DNA of 64,000 bases from Lytechinus pictus. Lineage: Eukaryota; Echinodermata; Echinoidea; Temnopleuroida; Toxopneustidae. This document shows, piece by piece, positions 53,898 through 64,000 of this stretch; within the stretch, counting starts at the first letter, position 1, and every line of letters starts with the position of its first letter. Made by a program: the position numbers and the translations under genes. The notes beneath the pieces are model-generated. The model searched no databases. It was not told the origin of the DNA and worked only from the letters and a program-made list of their open reading frames with translations. The stretch spans positions 23,576,001 to 23,640,000 of the forward strand of contig NC_087262.1 of assembly GCF_037042905.1 (NCBI RefSeq), given 5' to 3'.

Positions 53898-55883
53898 ATG
53901 CCCGGCGAAGAAGCGTCGATGTCCGAGATGCTGCAGGCCTTGACCGGTGTTCTGACAGGCCTTTCCGTGCAGCAGGCTCCGCCAGCTCCACCAGTAAAGC
54001 TACAGAAATTCAGAGGACTGCCTAAGGGGCCAGGAGAGCCCTCCCTAACCGAATGGCTCGAGGAGTTTGACACTTACTGCCGTAGGTACAAGCTAGAAGG
54101 CACGAACAAGGCCCAGGCTTTGGTTGAACATTTGACTGGATCGGCCAAAGAAGAGGTGCTATGTAGGAATTCCAGTGTGCGAGGCAACTATGATTCTTTG
54201 GTCACTGTCCTGAAGTCGCTCTTCAGTCCGGCGGAGTCCGTGCAATCGCTGAGTGCCGCTCTTCACTCAAGGGTACAGCAAGAAGGGGAGTCACTCGCCG
54301 AATACAGTAGAGTCTTAATGCGATTACACTCAAGAATGGAGCAAGCGGCCAGTTCTGAGGAGAAGAAGGCACTGGAACTCCTTAAGGATGGTTCGCTCAA
54401 AGAGAACTTCTTGAACGGCATTAGGGAGCCTTGGATGAAGAGAGAGGTACGACGAATTAAACTCGCCTCAAGAGGAAGTACATTTCTAGAAATGAGAGAG
54501 GAGGTTCTAGAGTTTTTCGAAGGACAAGAAACGTTTGCCAGTAAGGCTGTGCTGGTGAAAGAGGCAGTGGCAGAAAAGAGGGAGATTCCTAGCCCTTCAG
54601 AGATGGAATTATTGAAAAGTGATATTTCAAAGTTGGCTCACCAGGTCTCGAGCCTAGTTGAAGTTGTGAGTCACATGACTAAGGACAACAACCAGAGGAC
54701 TGATCGTAGCAGTAAAGCAAAAAGGGACACGACCTGCTATAATTGTGGGAAGAAGGGTCACACTAGATCAGAGTGCCAAGAACCTACCTTGTGTTACGGC
54801 TGCAAGGGGACTGGACACATGAAGAAGGACTGCCCAGAGGGCCGACGAGCTGTCATGTCAGAGCGTAACAACAGCCAGCATCCAGGGGTTAACATGGGTA
54901 CAATCCAAGAGTCAAGCATGGGTGCTACTTCGTGCAGTGATGAGGGTCTATACGCCAGGTTGATTTCTTCATGCCCAAGGACGAAGATTCTGATATGTGG
55001 AGAAGAGCTTGACTGCGTTTTGGATAGTGGTGCTGAGACGTCGGTAATTCCTTCTTCGGTTTATCATAGCCACCTCAAAGACAAGTTGGGAAGCCCGAGA
55101 CAATTGCCATTCTCCCTGAATGTGGTAGGCGTCGGAGGAGTCGCAGTTACGGAAGGCTATATTGAAGTGCCAGTTGAGGTGGAGGGACGGATGCTACTTG
55201 GTAGCTTCCTGATCACTCAAGACAGAGAGAACAGTAATCGTACCTCGATACTTGTAGGATGTAATATCCTAGACCAGATTAGGGACAAGGAGCGCCTAGT
55301 TGAAAGGCACCCCCTCTTGAGTGTGGTACAAGCAGATAGCATACTTGTTTCTCTGTGCAACGTTGTCACCGAGCATGAGCCATGTAAGGATGATGGAGAT
55401 GGAGTTAGCCCACGCAGTGGTGATCCCTGCCTTCCCCTAGGTGTGCAATTAGATGGACTATCAGCTGATGAGAAGCAGAAAGTCTCTGAACTCTTGACAA
55501 AGCACACTGATGTATTTTCAACAGGACCCTTTGACTTGGGGGAGTGTAGTATTGTCCCACATGAGATAAATCTGAGTGATGGCCCGCCAATTAGACTGCC
55601 TTATCGGAGACTCCATCCAGACCAGGCTTGTCGGAAAGTATCTGATAGGCAGAGAGAGGATGCCATGAAGGAGGAAAAGAGACAACAGAAGAAAGAGAGA
55701 GGATCTGTTGCTGCCATGGGAATAGGCGACAGGGTGCTACTCCATCGTGATGCATTCACAGGCAGACATAAACTTGTAGACAAGTTCTATGAAAGACCTA
55801 CATCGTTGTTGCAAAGAACAAAGAAGAGGATGTCTACCAGATCCGCCCGGTTACTGGAGGAGAAGCTACATGTAAGTGGGTAA
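53898..55883 (+). CDS. Gag-protease polyprotein fused to Pol remnants by deletion
   Basis: 661 codons. The N-terminal part (about residues 1-230) is a Gag capsid-like region with EWLEEFDTYCRRYKLEG. Two CCHC zinc knuckles follow at about residues 280 and 298 (CYNCGKKGHTRSEC and CYGCKGTGHMKKDC). A retropepsin active-site motif, VLDSGAETSVIPSSVY, lies at about 375. The frame then enters the N-terminus of reverse transcriptase (to about residue 573, RRLHPDQ) and switches directly to a region like the integrase C-terminus (about 609, IGDRVLLHRDAF). The RT catalytic core, RNase H and integrase core are absent. The start is the first ATG after the primer site that leads into the Gag frame. The last 30 or so codons appear to be read out of the ancestral frame. 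Confidence 0.88.
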   Translation: MPGEEASMSEMLQALTGVLTGLSVQQAPPAPPVKLQKFRGLPKGPGEPSLTEWLEEFDTYCRRYKLEGTNKAQALVEHLTGSAKEEVLCRNSSVRGNYDSLVTVLKSLFSPAESVQSLSAALHSRVQQEGESLAEYSRVLMRLHSRMEQAASSEEKKALELLKDGSLKENFLNGIREPWMKREVRRIKLASRGSTFLEMREEVLEFFEGQETFASKAVLVKEAVAEKREIPSPSEMELLKSDISKLAHQVSSLVEVVSHMTKDNNQRTDRSSKAKRDTTCYNCGKKGHTRSECQEPTLCYGCKGTGHMKKDCPEGRRAVMSERNNSQHPGVNMGTIQESSMGATSCSDEGLYARLISSCPRTKILICGEELDCVLDSGAETSVIPSSVYHSHLKDKLGSPRQLPFSLNVVGVGGVAVTEGYIEVPVEVEGRMLLGSFLITQDRENSNRTSILVGCNILDQIRDKERLVERHPLLSVVQADSILVSLCNVVTEHEPCKDDGDGVSPRSGDPCLPLGVQLDGLSADEKQKVSELLTKHTDVFSTGPFDLGECSIVPHEINLSDGPPIRLPYRRLHPDQACRKVSDRQREDAMKEEKRQQKKERGSVAAMGIGDRVLLHRDAFTGRHKLVDKFYERPTSLLQRTKKRMSTRSARLLEEKLHVSG

Positions 55884-56227
55884 ATCGACGTCGCCTAGTT
55901 GAAGATCCTCGTCAGGAAGATAGAGGGATAGACCAGATTTTCCCTTACCCTCAGGATAATGTTGAAGCAGAGAGTGAACTTAGTCGTCACGTTGATGATA
56001 ACGTTGATGATGTCGACATCGAGAACCGAAATGACGACGGCAATGATGACAGTGATGATGAGGGCGATATCCCAGGTTGGCTCTATCTATCGAGTAGACA
56101 GGGTCTGAGGAATCCGGAACCCGAAGTAAGAGCCCCGGTCCGACGTTCGGCGCGAAGTAATAAGGGTGTAAATCGAAATCCTTTTCGATTACCCACGTCC
56201 TCCATCACAGGCCTTCCCACTTGTTAA
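55795..56227 (+). pseudogene. continuation of the Pol tail in a shifted frame
   Basis: From about 55795 a second frame stays open to TAA at 56225-56227. It reads like the end of a gypsy-type polyprotein: a KWVNRRRLVEDP block, a strongly acidic Asp/Asn-rich stretch, then RRSARSNKG and a basic end. The overlap with the tail of the upstream ORF points to a small indel near 55795. I describe the two frames separately; the break is not repaired here. Confidence 0.6.
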
Positions 56228-56827
56228 TGTAAATGTACAGATTATTTATGACACAAGCGGGGAAGGAGATACTTTGCACTTGATTTAATACATGATTAAT
56301 GTTTTGGGGTTCATTTTTCTAAAAGAAAAGGAGGTTAATAGCAACAGTGGGAAAAGTATTGAATTTTCGAATTTGGCATTACTTTGTTTCCTGTTCTAGA
56401 GAAAAAGTGGTTTGTCAGTATATTCAAATATCTTTTCATTACAAAGATGATGGTGCAACTACTCATGGTTCCTTTTCCAGTAGTATACGATTGATATTTT
56501 GGAAATGTGACATTTGTTTTTTTTGTCATATATTGATAGAGACCGGTTTGTGACATATATATGTATATATAGGATAGGAGTATAAGATTGAATTATTTTG
56601 AGATATGAAATATGAAATTCTTTGTGGGTCATATTATATATTGACAGAGAATGGATATAGTGTTCAGTTTCTGAAATATATTATAAAAGGTGTGAAATCA
56701 AATTTCATAGATATTCTGCTATAATTGTTTTGAAATTGATAAAATCAATGGATTTGTGTATCGATTCAAGTATATTTTTGGGGTTAATCATTATAGATGT
56801 AGTTTGTCGGGGACGACAACGTAACAA

Positions 56828-56837
56828 GCGGGGAAGA
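56828..56837 (+). promoter_or_regulatory. polypurine tract before the 3' LTR
   Basis: GCGGGGAAGA abuts the TGTCG start of the 3' LTR, where plus-strand priming is expected. A second copy of the same phrase, ACAAGCGGGGAAGG, lies at about 56252-56265 and could be an extra priming site. Confidence 0.7.
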
Positions 56838-58573
56838 TGTCGGGAAATGGAATTTTGTGAAGGCGAAATTTATAAGGATTTAATTTGTGCGGTGAGATCT
56901 GCGTATCTGAACCAGGTGTTTCGAATATTTACGCTAGGTTACGTAATCGTACTAGGCCGAATTTACTTTTTTTTGAAGCGCATTGATATATGCATCTTTA
57001 ATTAGGTCGTACTCGTACCGTTTCACGTGTGATAGCCCTTTGGGTGTGGTTTGATTAGGAGAAGGCATTTGAAGATCTACGTGCACGGACGTGTTTGTAG
57101 GCAGAGCACGAGAAGTTTTAAACGTGTGTTGGAGATTTCTTCGGTATGTAAACTTTTATATAGCATTTTAAGTCTATAAGAAGTCACTTTAATGCTGAGA
57201 ATAATTCTAAGAGTATTTGTAACTATTTTAACTGGATTTAAGAGATTATTTTGAGTACTTTCCATGTCTTGACTTTGATGCGTCTGAAGGATAAGAATTT
57301 CGATTTCTGTAACAAATTGTGGGAAATGATGCAAATGCTCTGTGGTTATCTCCAAATAGAGATTTATCGGGTTTTCAGTATTTGATGTTAATGATTTAAT
57401 ATGTTAAAAGATAACAGGCTCAGATACTTGCTTGTTATAGGAGTGATTTAATTGTTTTTGGTTCAGCATTTACGAACGTAGAGGGCGCCATTTTATCCGA
57501 CTTCTCAAGATGGCCGCGCCCATGAATCGAAGATATAAAATGTATGTATAAGATCATGAAGTGATTACACTGTAACATTACACTGAAAGCAAATTATAAG
57601 ATGATTATTCCGGAAATAATATGATAATTCATATACTTCTGAGAGTATTTCGAGTGTAGAATTGTTGGTGATTAATAAATTAACTTCTTATTTATAGCTG
57701 GGAGAATTGGGACTTCAGCTGGTCCAATAGGCAGTGGGTCTACCTGTAGCAGTGGGTGGCAGTGGCTGGTAGTGAGCTACTGTGGGGCTTGCAGTGGCTG
57801 TGGAGTTTGCAGTCCAGGGGTTGCAGTCTGTGGGTTGCAGTCTGTTGTACTGGTAGTGGCAGCCTGTAGTTTGAAGCAGTTGATTGACCTTTTTCTGACC
57901 TTGGGTAGGCATCTTAGAGTTTTGTTTCTTATATCATCAGATGTGTATCATGTATTAATGTCTGATATTAGGATGATTGCATCAATGATTTTATAATGTC
58001 TTATAATATTGTCAAACGGTGTTACAGAGGATTTGTTTTGACAGTTTAGTTAATCTTATACGAAATAGATTGAACAGATGCAAGAGTTGAGTGAATAAGC
58101 TGGTATTGGTATTATACTAGATATTGCTCGAGGTGCTTTGTACTAAAACAAAGAGGGATTTTATAGGCTTATGCTGAATTTATAGTAGGCAAGAAAATAA
58201 GTTGTTGTAAAAACATAATTATTTTGAATTCTTACAAGGGAAATAGTTTCGACTGAATTTAACTTGGTAAAATTCAAGATTGTTTGCAGCGAGGCGTTAA
58301 ACTTTAATGACAAGAAGTCTGTTTCATTTTTGTAAGCATTACAGAACTATCAAGTGATGAGATGGGAACTGTTTACATGTGAACTTTGTCATTGATTATT
58401 TGAATCTGTAATATAATACATGTAATTTATTGCGGTTTTTGTTTATGTATCTTTACAGGGTTTTTTTATGTTTCCTATGACGCCGATTAAATGAAACTGC
58501 CCTAGATCTGGTGTCCCGGTTTCTTTATTGAACTGTCCGGTCCCTTAGCAAGGTCCAACCCCCACCCACGACA
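56838..58573 (+). repeat. 3' LTR (1736 bp)
   Basis: It matches the 5' LTR except for scattered substitutions and an extra 137 bp (57944-58080). The hexamer CAGATG lies immediately before the extra segment and also forms its last six bases. It carries the same TATA-like and YY1-like motifs. Confidence 0.93.
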
Positions 58574-58720
58574 TTATTATAATAACGTCTTTCGGATGGT
58601 GACGTTAAAGGTCGATCCCAGACGTAAATAATCATATCTGACAAAACTCAAATACACACACACATTATCATTATTAGTAGTAGTAGTTGTAGTTGTAGTA
58701 GTAGTAGTAGTTGAAGTAGC

Positions 58721-58776
<56 letters not shown>

Positions 58777-59765
58777 TATAAGTAGGTAGTAGTTATATAA
58801 TCATGGTCATCAATATATTATCATTCTGCCAAACAGAAACGAGTCGGTAAGTAGAAAGGCATCGGTATAGAATATTTTCCACAGTCGTTTGGATAGAAAA
58901 GAGGATCGAGGTTCTCAATTTACTGTGGATTTACTGTAGATATAATAAACATGATAAATAGGCATGCTCTATTCATTGGGGAAAGTACACAAAAATGTCA
59001 ATTTACTAGATACAATATTATGTCGTCAGAAACAGCAGTATACGTACAGAGTGGTCATAATTCCATACAAAAGTATGGAGGGTTCACACGATGAAACTCT
59101 AGAGTCGCATGTATAGTGTTTTATTTATGATATCGATCGCAGTGGTCGCAACTTTTTTTTTTACTCATTCAGTTTTATTTCATCCGATTGCCAAGCTCCA
59201 ATTATATTGTGCATTATCTTTGACTAGGTAATTAGCCAGTTGAAGAGTCAATGAAATGTTAAATTTATATTTATAGTATGCTTTTGCTTAGCTGCAACTA
59301 ATATACCGCTTATACCAATTTCATTACAATCTGTCTATAAAGCACCGTAGCAAAACCATCTATAATATGGGGCAAGTTCAAGACTGGAGGCTGGAGCAAT
59401 GCATTTTATTTGCATGGTTCTTTTTTATGTGTTTATCCTACATCACACAAATGAAAACAAACTGTACGCATTAAACCCTTTGTTGAATTTAGGGTAAAGA
59501 ATTCAATACAGAACAAATAGAAGTTGCAAGTTTAAAATTTACGCCGAACAATATCAAAAAGAGACGATGGTGGAAGTGTAAATTCAGATTTCTGCCTACA
59601 CGCAATATTGGGCATTGTGGTATGAAATGATGTTCAATGCGATGCTATAAACAAAAACACATGTATTCTTGATAGGAAATGGTCAAAACAATTGAACAAA
59701 TTAAGGAATTAACGAATATTCGCCTTACCAAACATGCCAAAAGATAGTTAAGATTGAACAATAAC
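58574..59765. other. intergenic sequence with (TAG)n tract
   Basis: After the LTR element a SINE-like tail (TCTTTCGGATGGTGACGTTA) and a CA run lead into an AGT/TAG tract at about 58675-58790. The rest shows no gene. Confidence 0.6.
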
Positions 59766-59774
59766 TATGACGAT

Positions 59775-59775
<1 letters not shown>

Positions 59776-59843
<68 letters not shown>

Positions 59844-59881
59844 AAGTAGTAGTAGTAGTAGTAGTGGTAGTAGTAGTAGTG

Positions 59882-59978
<97 letters not shown>

Positions 59979-59992
59979 AAGTAGTAGTAGTA

Positions 59993-60077
<85 letters not shown>

Positions 60078-60084
60078 AAGTATT
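59776..60084. repeat. (AGT)n trinucleotide microsatellite, about 300 bp
   Basis: Around one hundred AGT units with occasional AGA or GGT variants. It produces long Ser-only, Val-only and Tyr-only open frames on both strands, which are not genes. Confidence 0.97.
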
Positions 60085-60985
60085 TATTGATAAGGTGGAT
60101 TGCCCACATTCAGCTTGACTAGACTAGAACAGTCATGCTTGTCTTCCGCGGGGTCCGACAAATACCAAGTCATCCCACTAGAAATAATTAGTCGGACGTA
60201 AACGAACCAACGAAATATGTTCGTTCACTGCATTGTCAGAGTGCCCCCATCCCCACTCCCCTCGAATTATTTTTAGACCTTTTTCTTTTACCCCCCCCCC
60301 CCCTTCCTTGACAAGATAGAGCTGTTTTATAGACTGATATTGACCATATCATTTGCCGTCTCTCTCCGACTGTATTAGCATTGGATGGGTGCGTTAGCAT
60401 CCATGCTTGCTCTCCAAATAATTGCTTCTAGAAATAAGTATTTCTAATGTACCACGTTCTTATAACCTGGATACTACTAGACAAGTTGAAGTTCTTGAAG
60501 TGTTATAGTTATGTTGTATTCTGATGTATCATTTTGGGGGATATGATTGCATGTATCTGCAGTATCTGGTGGCCATAATTATACTCATCCATTAGCTATT
60601 ATACATGTCTGTCAGGTTGTAGTTCTATGTGGGGATTACAAGTTGAATGCAATGAGGTCTATATATTTTACTGTATAGTGCCTCTCTGAATGGCTTTGTG
60701 CACTGCAGTGAACAATCCTTTGTGCAGTCAATTCATCATGGTCCTTTCATCAGAAAGAATCTCATATACCGCGGTCACATTGGCTAACGAAAGAACAGTG
60801 GCCTATCACACAGAAGAGTCAAGGCCGTCCATCTTCTAACTTCCAGCTGTGATCAGATAGTAGACGGGTCAATATATGGTTTGACCCGGAACAAATTACA
60901 ACAAATGATTTTTCAACTGTTTCTGGCAGTATTTGACCTTAGGAAAGACATACTAAAAATCTACAAAAATCCGCACATGGGAAAG
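60085..60985. other. intergenic sequence
   Basis: Contains a C-tract (60292-60303) but no supported gene, RNA or repeat boundary. Confidence 0.45.
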
Positions 60986-60989
60986 TGGT

Positions 60990-63900
60990 TATTTTCAAGA
61001 TGGCGTCCAAGATAGCCGCCAAAATGGATATAAGTCACTCATTATCCACCCTAGAATCCTATTTGATTTCATATTCCATGGTACAGTGGGTAAACGAATT
61101 TGTTGAAACAAGTTAGAGTGAATATTAGCAATCTAGGGTACCAGAAAAATCCAAGATTGCGCCCAAAATGGCTGCCGTAGGCTAAAAAATCCTTACTTAC
61201 TTACTTAAGTGGCTTTAATTTGGTATCTATTCAATGGTTTTACCGGCGAAGTAGTACATCGGGACAAGTTACAAGGATAGTCAGTGGTCTGGTGTGTCCA
61301 AAAATCCAAGATGGCTTCCAAAAATTGAGTTTAAAATGGCTGTTAATGCTTAAAATGGTCAAATAATGCACTGGGATAAGTTACAAGGACAGTCAGTGGT
61401 CCGATATGTTCAAAAATGCAAGATGGCTTCCAAAAATGGAGTTAAAAAATGATGTTGCTACTTTAAAAAACAAACATAGTTTTTTCATTATCCGGGAATA
61501 TGATTTTGTGCCTATACCAAGGTTAAATGGGTCAAATAATACATTGGGATAAGTTGCAAGGACGATGGGTGGTCAAGTATGTCCAAAAGTCCACGGTGGC
61601 TTTAAAAAATAGTATAAATTAGCCGCGCTGGTATTTACAAAATGGACAGAGTTCATGTAATATCCGTCAAGGGCATGTGATTTTGATGACTAATCCATGG
61701 TTTTAAAGTCAGAAAATTAGTTACAATGACAGTCAGTTGACATGTATGTCAAAAATCCTAAAAGGCTTCCAAAAATCGGAAGTTTAAAATCACCGCTTCT
61801 ACTTTAAAATTGACATACTTCATTTAAAATCCACCAAGGAAATATAATTTCGGTGTCCATACTATGGTTTCACGGTTAAAATAATACGTTTGGACTGGTT
61901 GCATTGATATGCAGTTGTCCAATTTGCCTAAATATCCAAGAGTGTTTTCAAAAAAAGCATCTGAAACGACTCATATCACTCAATAGTGGTAAGAGTTCTA
62001 CAATATCTACATGTATATGTAAGAAATAATGTTGGTGTCTAAATTGTGGTAGGAAAGGTCAAATAATACATTCGAACAAGTAACAATGATGGTTACTATT
62101 CCATTTTGTCAAAAAATCCATGATGGATTCTAAAATTTCATCAGAATGGGTGCTGTTACCAACTCATGCAACAATATGATAACATATCCCCATATTTAAG
62201 TGTAGGCACCAATATTATTTCTCACAAGTGGATATTGTATGAACTAATATGTCCATTTTTAAGTAACAGCAGTCACTATAGAACCCATTTTTTAAAGCCA
62301 ACTTGGATTTCAAGGCAAAATGGATAACTGCATATCATGGTAACCAGTCCCAAAGTATTCTTTGACCCTTGAAACCCTAGTGTAGAACAAAAATGATATC
62401 CCCAAGGTGTATTTGTAATGTTCTATATCCACTTTTAAGTAACAACAGTCATTTAAGACCTCCATTTTTAAAGCCATCTTCGATTTTTGGACATACCTGT
62501 CACATGAATGTCCTTTCAACTTAACCCAATGTATTACTTAACCCTTTAAACTCTAGTGTAGACAGCAAAATCATACCTCCAAGGTGTATTTATAATAAAC
62601 TATGCATACTTTTAAGTAGCCATAGTCAATTTACATCCCATTTCTTTGAAGTAATCTTGGATTTTTTAACATACAGACAATTGACTCGTCTTGTAACTTA
62701 CCCTTGTGTATTACTTGACCCTTTAAAACCATGCTTTTAACACCAAATTCATATTCCCCAGACAGATATTAAACAAACTATGTCCTTTTATAAGTAACAT
62801 CAGACATTTTTTTACTCCATTTTTGGAAGCCATCTTGTAATTTTGGACATACTAGACCACTGACTGCCATTGTCTGGTCCTAATATATAATTTGACCCTT
62901 GAAACCATAGTTTAGAAATCATATCTCACAGGCGGATTTAAAATGAGCTATGCCACTTTTAAGTATCAACAGCCATTTTAGAATCAAGTTTTGGCAGCCA
63001 TATTGGATTTTTGGTCATACCAGACCACTGACTGGCCTCAAAACCTGTCCTAATGTATTATTTTGGCCCTTAAACCAGTGGTTTAGACACCAAAATCGCA
63101 TTTCCCATGCCGATATGAAATAAGCTATGTCCGCTTTAAGTATCAGCAGCATATTTTTAAGACCAATTTTTGGACGCCATCTTCGATTTTTGGACATACC
63201 AGACCATTGACTGTCCTTGTAACTTATCCTTATATATTACTTGACCCTTGAAACCAGTGGTTTAGACATCAAAATCACATATCCCAGGCCAAAATGAAAT
63301 GAGCTTTGTACGCTTTAGTATTAGCAGCCATTTCAGAATCAATTTTTAGAATCCATCGAGGATTTTTGCACATACCAGACCACTGACCTTCCTTGTAACT
63401 TGTCCCAATGTATTATTTGACCCATTTAACCATGGTATAGACACAAAAATCATATTTCTGGACATTGAGCAAACTATGTCGGGTTTTCTTAAGTAGCAAC
63501 AGCAATTTTCGACTCCATTTTTGGAAACCATCTTGGATTTTTGAACATACTGGACCACTGACTGTCATTGTAACTTGTCCCAATGCCTTATTTGACCATT
63601 GAAATCATGGTCTAGACACCAAAATCATTATGTCCCAGGCGGATATGAAATGAACTATGTCCATTTTAATTATCAACAGCCATTTTAAACTCCATTTTTG
63701 GAAGCCATCTTGGATTTTTGGACACACCAGACCACTGGCTGTCCTCGTAACTTGTTTCAATGTACTATTTCACCCTTAAAACCATTGAATAAAAAACAAA
63801 TTTAGATGAATTGTGGATTTTCAGCCCACAGCAGCCATTTTGGGCGCCATCTTGGATTTGCCTGGTACACTGGGGGGCTTATAATGCATTCTAGCCTAAA

Positions 63901-64000
63901 TCAATTTTTGTACCCCCAGACCATGGAATATGAACAGAAATAGTATTATAAGGTGGATAATGTGTTAGTTGTATCGATTTTCAGTGAATGGCGGCCATCT
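60990..64000. repeat. giant imperfect palindrome built of about 176-bp tandem units
   Basis: From about 61190 to 62190, units carry TCCAAGATGGCTTCCAAAAA and AGTCAGTGGTC. From about 62200 to 63790 the same units run in the opposite orientation (TTTTTGGAAGCCATCTTGGA, GACCACTGACTGTCCTTGTA). Unit spacing in the right arm is about 169-181 bp. There are about six units on the left and nine on the right. Unique outer flanks also pair: CATATTCCATGG and CATTATCCACC near 61047-61080 match complements near 63920-63965. The right end continues past the window. Minus-strand open frames at 62310-63558 are by-products. Confidence 0.9.

Larger units (their letters stand above)
51979..58573 (+). mobile_element. 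Ty3/gypsy-type LTR retrotransposon, internally deleted, recent
   Basis: Two long direct repeats (51979-53577 and 56838-58573) both start TGTCG and end CGACA. Flanking TTAT on both sides (51975-51978 and 58574-58577) is a possible 4-bp target duplication. The internal region has a primer site, a Gag-protease frame and a polypurine tract. Most of the polymerase and integrase is missing, so the copy cannot be autonomous. I count at least five substitutions over 1.6 kb between the LTRs, which implies a recent insertion. Confidence 0.93.

Noticed and set aside
59767-60118. Long open frames of Ser-only, Val-only and Tyr-only residues on both strands
   Set aside because: They are translations of the (AGT)n microsatellite; no unique sequence or start context supports a gene.
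62310-63558. Minus-strand ORFs with similar peptides
   Set aside because: The similarity reflects the tandem ~176-bp repeat units, and stops occur at inconsistent places between units.

Overview
This is an intron- and transposon-rich animal nuclear window with AT-rich background. No bacterial, organellar or CRISPR feature is visible. Two conserved spliced genes can be read on the minus strand. The dispersed repeat families (elements opening with GGGCCCGTTTCATAAAG, arrays of GCGAGCGCGAAGCGCGAGC, tRNA-derived SINEs) resemble those I associate with sea urchin and other echinoderm genomes. I infer an echinoderm, probably an echinoid. The genes are sequence-based calls; the organism is an inference.

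Genes. (1) A complete four-exon prefoldin subunit 1 gene (PFDN1) lies on the minus strand at 17472-12498. All splice phases agree and the product is 122 residues. A decayed copy of the 3' end of exon 2 sits in intron 2 (about 14812-14880). (2) The last five exons of an SLC16-like (monocarboxylate transporter family) MFS gene lie on the minus strand at 46441-33497. The exon encoding TM1 was not found and is probably upstream of exon A, possibly past base 64000. (3) Two phase-compatible plus-strand exons (2120-2159 and 4311-4402) look like the unrecognised C-terminus of a gene entering from the left. Two further exon-like segments (115-397 minus, 17244-17329 plus) are weak.

Mobile DNA fills the rest. 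At 51979-58573 there is a recently inserted Ty3/gypsy-type LTR element: 1.6-1.7 kb LTRs with TGTCG/CGACA ends, a primer site fitting tRNA-Ser(GCU), and a Gag-protease ORF. A large internal deletion has removed most of RT, RNase H and integrase. At about 41125-43317 there is a 5'-truncated CR1/L2-type LINE inside a foldback element (40982-43882). A series of non-autonomous hAT-like elements, most with 8-bp target duplications, carries G-tracts next to the ends and often an internal array of the GCGAGCGCGAAGCGCGAGC module. Several are nested in each other or in other MITEs. There are also TTAA-flanked piggyBac-like MITEs, a mariner-like inverted repeat, palindromic MITE families, SINEs, microsatellites and satellite-like blocks.

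The right end (about 60990 to beyond 64000) is a giant imperfect palindrome. Its arms are built from tandem units of about 176 bp, each holding a CCAAGATGGC-type motif. This palindrome and the modular hAT arrays are the least ordinary structures in the window.
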